From Neovahlkampfia damariscottae (lineage: Eukaryota > Heterolobosea > Selenaionea > Neovahlkampfiida > Neovahlkampfiidae), in NCBI GenBank assembly GCA_016618085.1, contig JABLTG010000002.1:327070-391069 (forward strand): 64,000 nt of DNA. Reading direction: 5' to 3'. A model generated the notes under the pieces. It was not told where the DNA came from and did not search any database. It saw nothing but the letters and a program-made list of their open reading frames with translations. A program made the position numbers and the translations under genes. This document shows, piece after piece, positions 56,086 to 64,000 of the stretch. Positions within the stretch are counted from its first letter, which is position 1. Each line of letters opens with the position of its first letter.

Positions 56086-56211
56086 TGTAAAAAAAAAATT
56101 GAACCAATTGGAATGAGTAACTGTTCAAACCATAAATTAATGGTTGCTCAAGATGAATATCTTAAAGTGTTTGTGGAATGAAGTATTTTGAATAACTTTT
56201 GATTAACATTT

Positions 56212-56601
56212 TTATTTTAATAATGTTTCTTGTCCAGTTAATAATTTATATTTATTCAAATTTGCATTATTATGATATTTATTAACCTTACAAAGTCCAA
56301 TTCTTCCACAAATAATTTTGGAATCATCTTTGAAAACTGAACGTAAATATCTCAGAGCTTCAGGAAGTAAAATTAAAGAAGTCATTCTACATGGTTGTTT
56401 AATAGCATCAGGTAATAAAAGACATCCATTATTCACTAAATTTTGCCATTCTTCGTTTGATTGAGCTAAAAATTCTTTGACTAAACCAATAGTTGTTGTA
56501 CAAGTTCCACATAACAGACCTTTTTTGTTTTTTGTGACATTATTTTCAGCTGAAGCAAATGTAATTATTAAAAGTATCAAAACAACAAGTTGTTTGTTCA
56601 T
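56212..56601 (-). CDS. Secreted saposin B-type protein
   Basis: 129 aa with signal peptide KQLVVLILLIITFASA and a single SapB domain. It has six Cys in the standard pattern: LLCGTCTTTIG, NNGCLLLPDAIKQPC, KIICGRIGLC. The helices between them are amphipathic. Such proteins bind or perturb lipids and may be lysosomal activators or pore formers of the amoebapore type; which role applies cannot be told from sequence. A short Asn/Lys-rich tail follows. ATTGGATGA lies at 56629-56637, 28 nt upstream. It sits between a glycosyltransferase and lipid-enzyme genes on the same strand. Confidence 0.82.
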   Translation of the reverse strand: MNKQLVVLILLIITFASAENNVTKNKKGLLCGTCTTTIGLVKEFLAQSNEEWQNLVNNGCLLLPDAIKQPCRMTSLILLPEALRYLRSVFKDDSKIICGRIGLCKVNKYHNNANLNKYKLLTGQETLLK

Positions 56602-56670
56602 CTTTGTTAGAAAGTTTATGAAAAAATAATTGGATGAAAAAGTTTTAGAAGTTTGAAAAAAATTTTTTAT

Positions 56671-57587
56671 TCACTTCAGTATAGAAAGTGAAATTCGATG
56701 AAAACTTTGGGAGAAATCTCCTAACTCTTTGATTAGAAAATTGTCACTTTTTTTGCCACTCAATTCCTCTTCAACTTTCAATCTCATCAAATACAATCCC
56801 CTATTGAATTTATTAGTATCATTATAACGTACTTGTATGCCAAATTATGAACTGGATTCTTAAAAATCACTTTTGAAAAATCAGGAGATAATTTAAGCAG
56901 TGTTGACTCTTTCATGAGCAAAATTCGATACTTGTGCATGTATATTTCAGGATTTCTTGTATATCTAAACCACTTTCAATTCAAATTATTACTTACGTGA
57001 CTCCATATACATATGTATCTGAATGAACAGGCAAATTGAAGTCAAAACCTAAATGACCAACAGCAAACATTTCAGAAATTTGATTCAATATAGCATTTAG
57101 AATAATCCAAGAAGAGTCTTTAGGAAATACCAACCAAGAATTTGTCATGGTTGTTTGTTTTGAACTTTCTTGTAAAATATTCATTGCTTGAAGGTTTCCA
57201 TAAACCATATCTTTGATATGCCTTTCAAATAATGTTCTCAAGAAAAATTCTTTCTCTCCTGTTTCTGGATTCGTTTTTAAAATACACCTAAAAAAAATTT
57301 TGAATTTTTTTTTTTTTCTACAATGTACAAGTGACATAAGAAGAAATATTTTTTTTTTTCCAACTGATTTGATGTTGATAAAAATTATAAATTTTGTTAA
57401 TTGTAGGCAAAATTATGTATTTTATCACTTGCAAAGTTAAAGTTGGTTAAAACTTACAAAACGGAGCAGCTGTGAAATAGATGAAAATTGAGCCCAAAAT
57501 ACCCACTAAAGCTTTTGAAATTGATGTTACATAAGGTATGGAACATACCAAATTGTGCACATTCTCAAAAATTTCTGTTGAATTCAT
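56671..57587 (-). CDS. Unknown membrane-anchored protein, 262 aa
   Basis: Five exons (introns of 30, 34, 32 and 32 nt) join in frame. The small second exon between 57322 and 57427 is needed to keep the frame; treating the span as one 170-nt intron breaks it. Near the N-terminus is one hydrophobic segment (ALVGILGSIFIYFTAAPFL). The rest is soluble-looking: NPETGEKEFFLRTLFERHIK, TMTNSWLVFPKDSSWIILNA, VGHLGFDFNLPVHSDTYVYG. Not recognised. Its start is 10 bp from an ATG of the divergent strand; the ATTGG at 57600-57604 is the likely promoter box. Confidence 0.65.
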
Positions 57588-57717
57588 TAGTTCAAAATGA
57601 TTGGTAGTTCAGAAAAATTTGAAACTAACATTCACAAACCTTCAAATTCTCTAATTTATGAAACCCATGGTTTCTTTGAAGAACGCAAAATGATTGGTTG
57701 TGATTTCGGAGTAAAAA

Positions 57718-58755
57718 ATGGTCATCTTCAAAAACACTGCAAAAACATGGAAGTTGGCTTCAATGACAGATATACTCAAATGGAGCTTCAACAGAAAGCA
57801 ACCAACTATTCCAGGAACTGATGTTTTACCAATTTTAAAACCAAATTTAACTTTAATTCAACAACCAAAACATAAACTTCAAGTTTGCCAAATAATTTTA
57901 AATTTTTTGAAAAGAGCACATGGATAGGACATTCTACATGTTTAGTACAAATGAATAACAAAAATTTTTTGACAGATCCAATTTTCAGTTCTTATGCAGC
58001 ACCACTTCAAATTCCAGGATTTCCAAAGAGAATTAGAGAAGTTCATGATGATTTAAAAATTGAAAAACTACCGAAAATAGATTATGTTGTAGTTAGTCAT
58101 AATCACTATGATCATTTGGATTTTAATTCAATCAAAACATTGAAGAAAATCCATGATCCAGTTTTTATTGTTCCTTCAAAATTGAATCTCTGGTTCTATC
58201 GAAATGGAATAAATAAAGTAATCGATTTAAGTTGGTGGCAATCACATAAAGAAGATAATATTGAGATTACTTTATTGCCAGTTCAACATTGGTCACATAG
58301 AAATATGTTTGATAGGTAAGGGTGCTTTTTTGTTAATGCATTAGATTTAAAACACTTTGGGGTTCTTTTATGATTTCGGATGGTGAAAAATCAGTTTATT
58401 TCACTGGAGATACTGGATATAGTAGTGATTTCAAAGAAATTGGTGAGAAATTCAAAAATGTAGATTTAGCTTTGATTCCAATTGGAGCCTACGAACCAAG
58501 ACATATTATGAAATATCAACATATAAACCCTGAAGAAGCTATCCAAGTATTTAAACAAATATTTTAACTCATTTTCAGATAGCTATTGATATAAATGCCA
58601 AAAAATCAATGGCAATGCATTGGTCAACTTTTATCTTAACTGATGAACCAATCATGGAACCAAAAGAAAAAATTGAAAAAGAGTTACAAAGACTAAAACT
58701 AGAAAAAGAATTTTTTGAAGTAATTTTTCATAGTGAAACTATTTGCATTGATTAA
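57718..58755 (+). CDS. NAPE-PLD-like metallo-beta-lactamase-fold hydrolase
   Basis: Probably a zinc phosphodiesterase acting on N-acyl-phosphatidylethanolamines. Introns of 32, 29 and 32 nt give 314 aa. The family start is visible (FKNTAKTW, DILKWSFNRKQPTIPG, VLPILKPNL), then STWIGHSTCLVQMNNKNFLT and DPIFSSYAAPLQIPGFPKR. The metal site is VVSHNHYDHLD, QHWSHRNMFD, YFTGDTGYSSDF and MAMHWSTF. The start at 57718 follows ATTGG at 57692-57696. An upstream ATG at 57597 opens 40 codons (ending DFGVKN) in a frame offset by one base. Deletion of one A from the A6 run would fuse them, so a longer N-terminus is possible. Confidence 0.85.
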
Positions 58756-58760
58756 ATCAT

Positions 58761-59066
58761 TTATTCTTTTATTTTTGCTATTTCAATCCTTTGAGTGTGT
58801 TTATTCGGTCCAATAACCACTTTTGGAGCTTTGTCATTGACTCCCATCACATTATCTTTTATTATTTCTTCTTCTGTTTCTTTTGATGTCACAATGACGT
58901 GGTATGAATTTTTTGGAATAACTTGAATTATACCAGATTTTTTTTTGGTGATGGAACCTTTTCCCAATACATTATCATGATTAGCTGCTTCTAATATCAG
59001 TATGTTAATATTTTCTTCCATTTCATTGGAGAAATTGATTTTTGCTTTTCCATTACCATTGCCCAT
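58761..59066 (-). CDS. Small hypothetical protein, 101 aa
   Basis: Single exon. It starts MGNGNGKAKINFSNEM; glycine at position 2 makes N-myristoylation conceivable, though Ser/Thr at position 6 is missing. The body alternates charged and beta-branched residues (GIIQVIPKNSYHVIVTSKET, KAPKVVIGPNKHTQRIEIAK), suggesting a small beta-rich domain. There are no cysteines. CCAAT at 59093-59097 is 27 nt upstream. Its stop is 5 bp from the stop of the convergent NAPE-PLD-like gene. Not recognised. Confidence 0.6.
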   Translation of the reverse strand: MGNGNGKAKINFSNEMEENINILILEAANHDNVLGKGSITKKKSGIIQVIPKNSYHVIVTSKETEEEIIKDNVMGVNDKAPKVVIGPNKHTQRIEIAKIKE

Positions 59067-59140
59067 TACTTTTCAAGAGGTTTTTTGTTTGTCCAATGAA
59101 AAATTGGATACGTTGGAAATGCATGCTAAAAATAAAAATT

Positions 59141-61411
59141 TTATTCTAAATCACCAAATAAATCATCTTCTTCAATTTCTGGTTCTTCAATAGTTTCTTC
59201 AATTTCTTCTTCTTCTGTTAAGAATTTCGAACATTCTACAGAAGTCAAATCAGAAGATGGACATTCATCTTGTGAAATGATTGAAATTTTCTCTTTTTGT
59301 ATCAAAGACCAAAAATCAGATCTTTTACCTTTTGAATAAGATGTTTTTAATTTTTTCAAGAATTGATTGAATTTATCAGATTCTTCTTCTTTAATACATC
59401 CATTACGTAATTCTTTGATGCAGTCAACTGATTTTTCATAGTATTGATCTTCAATAGAATCTTGAATTAATTTGAAAATGATCTTTCCCATTTCATCAAT
59501 AGCTTTATCAACTAAATCTATATCTTTTCTTTCAAACATTTCTTTGAAATCTTTAATTGGATCTTTAGTTCCAACAGTTGATGTTTTTGATGATAAAATA
59601 TCCAAATCGATTTTTTCTTGAATCAATTCCATTTCTGATTCTTCATTCATCACATCTGAGTCAGTTGTAACTTTAACTTTTTTGGTTGGATTGGTATATG
59701 ATTCCAAAGTGATTTCTTCATCTTTATCCATTGCGAACCAGTATCTCTTTTTTTCTGATTTCTTTTCTTCAACTTTTTTCAATGGGAATAGTTCTTCAAA
59801 AACTTGAATTGAATCTTTTGAGTTTTGTAATAATTTTTGGAAAAATGAATTTTCAGAAAGTTGTGGAATACATGTTTTTTTTATATTTTCATCCATTTTT
59901 GGTAATTCATCATTTGGATGAAGCACTCTTGTATGTAAACAATCATAGAAATGTTGAACTATTGGATTGTATGTTTCAGATGGTTTTAAGGCTTCAGATT
60001 TCTCTCCATCTTCATCTTCAATTGCATTCATCAAATTCATGCTATTAATCAAATCTTCAGCAGCTTCTAATTGTTCATTTGTGTGTTTAATTTTTTGAAA
60101 TGATGGGAATGGGTATTGTCTTAAATCTTCTGAAAATGGTAATTGAACATAATACAAACAATCATATGATTCTTTAATTCTTGGAAATAAAACACCCAAT
60201 TGTGGTGCAGAATTATCTCTAAAACAATATCTAACGATTGCAACTCGATTCATTTCAGCCAAAGCTTTAACTAAAGACGAGAAAGCAACAGAAGCATGTT
60301 TATCATAAGGTTCTGGAATAACTTGATATGTGAATCCAATGAAATGATGTCTTGGAACCTTTGATTCTTCTGTGAAACCTAAAATCTGTAGACATTTTAC
60401 AGTTTCCAATTTCAACATTTCTTTATCAGCTTTGTTGAAGGGAATGTATGACTTCCCATATTTATATGCTTGAACACGATCATCTTCTTCAATTTCTTGA
60501 TCAGGATTATCAAGTGAATAATAACTTCTTTCAATAGTAACTTTTCCACCAGTTTCTTGATTCTCTGAATTGACTGAAAGTTTTGTTGATTTTGGTAATG
60601 TTGAAGCATCACTTTTTTTGTAGCTCCAAACTTTAATTTGCATCTCAGGTGTAATTTCCAAATTTCCTCTGAAAGTTGTTCTTGGTAATGTTTTTTTCGA
60701 TCTCAAAGAAGACAAATCATATAAAGCATCACCAATCGACAAAGAACCTCCTATTCCAACATTTTCAATTAAATCTTTCAAGAATTTTTCATTTTTAATT
60801 TTTGTTTTGTCTTCTGTTTTGACATCTTTTCCAAAATCAACTTCAATTACATCTAATTGCATTTCACGTGCTTTCATGACTGTAACCAAATCATCAACAT
60901 TTTCAGAATCTCTTGAAAATTTACTACCAGCATCTGATATCAAAATAATGCCTTTTTTTCCAAATGTTAATTTTAGTTTTCACTTACGCCTTTTGTATTT
61001 TAGTTTTTTGCATTTGGTTATAATCAGTTCGACCGCAAGTTCAATAGATTCAAAAATTTCTGAATTTTTTTTCCCAAATTCTTTTATATCTTCTATTTTT
61101 TGAAATAATTCAAGAGACACAGCATCAAAGTTTTGAATAACTTCCACATTTTTGCATTTTCCGTCAGAATCATAAAGTGGGTTTTTTGTTTCGGAGCTAC
61201 CTGCCACTACAATACTTACTAAATCATTAGGATTGAAAACCATCTTTGGATTTCAGTTATTTTTTTTTTTTACTTTTAATTTGAGAAAAGTGGTTGTAAC
61301 TTGTTTAATTTGTTCTAATATGTTGGAACCTTTTTCGCTCATGCTCTTTCCAAGGTCTAAAATGATGACAGTTGCCTCTTTTGATGGTGGAGGTACGTAT
61401 TTTTTGGACAT
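59141..61411 (-). CDS. XRCC5: Ku80 DNA-end-binding protein
   Basis: Subunit of the Ku heterodimer in non-homologous end joining. Introns of 30 and 36 nt give 734 aa, the family length. The vWA domain starts KEATVIILDLGKSMSEKGSN, continues NPNDLVSIVVAGSSETKNPL and YKRRIILISDAGSKFS. The beta-barrel core carries FRGNLEITPEMQIKVWSYKK, PRHHFIGFTYQVIPEPYDKH, FSSLVKALAEMNRVAIVRYC and LGVLFPRIKESYDCLYYVQL. A C-terminal helical domain (KDFKEMFERKDIDLVDKAID) follows. The end, EEPEIEEDDLFGDLE, resembles the acidic DNA-PKcs-binding tail of vertebrate Ku80. CCAAT lies at 61448-61452. Confidence 0.92.
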
Positions 61412-61480
61412 CACCGTTTTTTTCTGTTACCGCCAAGCTTTTTTTGTCCAATTAAATTGTTCACTTTTTTTAAAAAAATC

Positions 61481-61488
61481 ATTGGACA
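61481..61488 (+). promoter_or_regulatory. ATTGGACA element before TMEM69-like gene
   Basis: ATTGGACA, 10 nt before the ATG at 61498. A CCAAT for the divergent Ku80 gene lies 29 nt away at 61448-61452, so each direction has its own box in an 86-bp spacer. Confidence 0.45.
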
Positions 61489-61497
61489 AACTGAGAA

Positions 61498-62233
61498 ATG
61501 TTCAAGAAACTACTGACAAATTCTTCACAAAGAAAGAATTTCATAACGAAAAACATACAAAAGTACTCCAAAATATCAGATCAAATTGAAAAAGGTAAAA
61601 ACAAAAATTAAAATAAAAAAAAAAGATTTTCCAAAGACATCTTTTTACAAACAACAAAAAAAAACAATCGAACAAGAAAAAATTGTAATTTTCTTTTTTT
61701 TTAATATTTTGGACCAGGATAAACCTTCAAAATGGAAACTGATACCACAACCTTTGAAAGTAACAACATTTTTTTTTATAGGACTTCCAATGATTTTATC
61801 TTCGAGTTATTTGATGTTTACACTTCAAACACCAATAATTTTTCTATATCAACTTAAATTTGCTTCAATTTTGCTTGGATTATGCTCTGGAATTTTTTGG
61901 GGTTTTAATTTGAAAGATTACAAACCAAATGATGAAAATTCAATTCCACTCAGTAGATTGCTCATCGGATTTCTTCCTGTAATTGTTAGTTTTTCTGCAT
62001 CCATTGCAGATCCAGTCACAAGCATGGTTTTACTAGTTTTAGGTTTTCTATCAATGTTACCACTTAATTATCAATGGAGTAAACTTGGAGTCTTACCAAC
62101 ATGGTTCGGAACTTATTTTCTTTCAGTTGCTGTCATTACAATTATCACTTTAATTTTTTCATTTTTCACTTACCTTCGATTTTTAAAATTTTTAGACGCA
62201 AAAAAACAATTAGAAACAAAAGTCATTGAATAA
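61498..62233 (+). CDS. TMEM69/DUF3429-like mitochondrial membrane protein
   Basis: Introns of 31 and 33 nt give 223 aa. The N-terminus (MFKKLLTNSSQRKNFITKNI) is basic, hydroxylated and free of acids, a typical mitochondrial presequence. The body has five helices with the DUF3429 pattern: KLIPQPLKVTTFFFIGLPMI, LKFASILLGLCSGIFWGFNL (compare A-S-I-L-S-F-L-G-G-x-R-W-G), SRLLIGFLPVIVSFSAS, and GVLPTWFGTYFLSVAVITII. Inner mitochondrial membrane is expected from the family; the activity is unknown. The stop is 5 bp from the convergent fatty-acid hydroxylase stop. Confidence 0.75.
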
Positions 62234-62238
62234 AAAAT

Positions 62239-63450
62239 TTATTTAGAAATCGGCATATAATGAGTTCCAAATATAAAATCCCAAAATTTACCAAGTGGTC
62301 CAACACCAAAATTTAAATGTTCTCCTTCACCTGTTCAACATTTAACATTAAATTGAAAAAAAATTTTTACCTGGAAAGAAGTGATGATGCATGTGACATT
62401 TCTTTAAAAAGTTGAATGGACCAAATGTAATATTTCCATGATGTAAATAATAGTGTGTTAAATCATAAATCATGTAACCGTGTAAAACTCCGCAAAAAAC
62501 AGCTTTACCCCAAGGTCCAAATATTAATTTAAATATCAAATGAGCAGGTAGATAAAATGTGATAATGGCTACAAATGGTGGAAAGACCAACTTTGAAAAT
62601 TAAATTTTTTAAAAAAATTCAAACTCTGTTTGGGTCTAATGGATCCAAATGATGAACACCATGAAAAATAAAATGTAATGTATTTCCAAGTCTACTACTA
62701 GTATGAGCATGAAAAAGAAATCTATGCAAGAAGTATTCGATAAATGACCATAAAAAAATTCTAAAGTGAAATTTTAAAAAATGAAAGAATTAAAACAAAC
62801 CCAAAAATATACATATATATCATATTTTTCCAATCATTAGTTTCAGTCAATCCATAATAAAAAAACAATGAACTTAAAGGAACTAAAAGATGTTAAAAAA
62901 AAAAAAAATTAAAAACCATGTACTAACGGTACAAACCACCATTTCACATAAGAATGAATTTCAAAGAATCCATTTACTTTATCTTGAAACATGTAAATAT
63001 GATTTGTTTCTTTTCCAGGAATGATTGGTATGTGCACCCAAGGATCATAAGTTTCACCTAAATGACCAACTTGTAAAAAAATTGGTTGATTCAAATCAAC
63101 TTTTGCAGCTTCTCTTAATTCTTCTCTTTTTGTTTTTTTTTTTTCTTTTGTTGTATCGACTTTGGTTCCTTTCAAAATTCCAATTTGAAAATTTTCTAAA
63201 ATATCCATGGAATACTCAGAATGTTTATGTAAATCTGATTCAAATGCTCTTGTCATATCTCTTCCAATATATGGTGAAATAATTTTTGAACCGCCAGGCT
63301 TGGAGAAGATTTAATTATTTTTGGGGTTTGTTGGCTTACGTGAATATCAAGGAAATGAGTTACATCATAAACGAAATCACGATAGATTACCCAAGCATCA
63401 TCTTTTTTATTATGTTTTGAAACGTCTTCAATGCTGTATTCGACGTACAT
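62239..63450 (-). CDS. FA2H: Fatty acid 2-hydroxylase (cytochrome b5 fusion)
   Basis: Oxygen-dependent di-iron enzyme of the ER that 2-hydroxylates fatty acids of sphingolipids. Six exons (introns of 41, 34, 40, 34 and 40 nt) give 340 aa. The first intron splits the haem motif: DVTHFLDIH joins PGGSKIISPYIGRD. Hydroxylase His clusters follow: WSFIEYFLHRFLFHAHT, LHFIFHGVHHLDPLDPNR, HGYMIYDLTHYYLHHGNI and KKCHMHHHFFPGGEGEHLNF. Four helices surround them. Length matches yeast and plant enzymes. An ATTGG box lies at 63489-63493. Implies cytochrome b5 reductase and oxygen use in this organism. Confidence 0.94.
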
Positions 63451-63885
63451 TTATCCGTTATTGTAAAAAATTACTTTAAGTGAAGGTGATTGGTTGAATA
63501 AATTAGAAGAAAAACTGCACAGAAAAAATGACTAAAATTGGAGAAGAAAAAAAATGAGATTGAATTTCCATTGTAGGGTAGTTTTTTAAAAAGAACCAAT
63601 GAAACAATTTTACCCACACAAAATAATGAAGAAAATAAACACACTATTCTTCAACATATTTTGAAGTTTTGACCATTGTTGGTAACAGACCCATTGTCAA
63701 CTTGAAATGGATTCCCAGTTGATTAGATTTTATTTTGTTAATATTGCATGAACCTATATTTGAAAGGTAGTGATGTTTCCAAAAGTTGATCATTGGCAGG
63801 ATGAACTTTTTTTCTTTCCTCTTAAATAAAGAAAAACAAGAGGTTATAAATCAATCTCAATTTTTTTTTGAATAAAAATTGAAAG
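63451..63885. other. Intergenic and possible 5' part of the next gene
   Basis: Holds the ATTGG of FA2H (63489), CCAAT at 63597-63601 and ATTGG at 63802-63806, followed by an ATG at 63811. Short frames start at ATGs 63627 and 63811, but neither splices cleanly into the exon at 63886, so the start is unresolved. Confidence 0.35.
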
Positions 63886-64000
63886 TATTATATGGACAAA
63901 CAAAAGACTCATTACAACTATTAGAGTATTTGTAAGTTTCAAAGTTCTTTTAATTTTTTTAAAGACTCCAAAAAAACGAATGGTTGGTAAATATTCTAAA
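63886..64000 (+). CDS. Partial gene at right edge
   Basis: Two exon pieces joined by a 33-nt intron (63932-63964) read LYGQTKDSLQLLEYLLQKNE then WLVNILK to the window end. The splice consensus (GTAAGT...AAAG) and open frame support coding sequence, probably helical. Too short to assign, and the upstream exon was not fixed with confidence. Confidence 0.4.

Noticed and set aside
1-64000. CRISPR arrays, bacterial operons or prophage
   Set aside because: Introns, promoter layout and gene content are eukaryotic; no regularly spaced short repeats were seen.

Overview
This window is AT-rich nuclear DNA from a unicellular eukaryote with a standard genetic code. Genes are densely packed on both strands. 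Most are split by very short GT-AG introns: about 50 were placed by eye, nearly all 28-45 nt, and splicing them keeps the frame and gives whole-codon lengths. Aerobic life with mitochondria is suggested by a fatty-acid 2-hydroxylase with a cytochrome b5 domain and by a TMEM69-like protein with a basic N-terminus. DUF4116 repeats, a saposin-type secreted protein, EGF-array surface proteins and MKP1-like phosphatases suggest a free-living amoeboid or flagellate protist. A heterolobosean is my best guess, at low confidence.

Layout. 0-11.3 kb: YEATS2-like chromatin reader (cut by the left edge), the HOPS/CORVET subunit VPS39, two small genes, an ATP-grasp ligase, the ribosome-biogenesis factor ESF2/ABT1, a GH38 alpha-mannosidase and an FkbM methyltransferase. 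11.6-18.7 kb: a seven-helix TOM1/GPR137-like protein, a broken copine-like gene, alanyl-tRNA synthetase, a broken small ORF and a saccharopine-dehydrogenase-like oxidoreductase. 18.7-25.2 kb is poor in intact genes: decayed coding stretches, an unusual G-rich block with a hairpin, one intact secreted protein and its decayed tandem copy, then a DUF4116 protein. 25.2-34.7 kb: a short M1 peptidase, an MDR oxidoreductase, an integrase-tail remnant, two related membrane proteins, a DSP-gelsolin phosphatase and a CCCH protein resembling the N-terminus of REXO1.

34.9-51.7 kb is one gene of 12 exons for a surface protein of 5,468 residues: signal peptide, lectin-like domains, 22 EGF repeats, an LRR-like patch, a long array of beta-sandwich-like modules, a TIG domain, a Cys-rich stalk, about eight membrane helices and a cytoplasmic tail with a WW domain. 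It is the most striking object in the window.

51.8-64 kb: a basic protein, neutral ceramidase, a Golgi-type glycosyltransferase, a SapB protein, an unknown membrane protein, a NAPE-PLD-like hydrolase, a small protein, Ku80, TMEM69-like, fatty-acid 2-hydroxylase and the start of another gene. Four of these touch membrane lipid or sphingolipid metabolism.

A recurrent CCAAT/ATTGG element, often TGATTGGATAA in either orientation, lies within about 70 nt of nearly every start codon. It looks like the main core-promoter signal and helped decide several starts. All calls come from reading the sequence; no database search was run.
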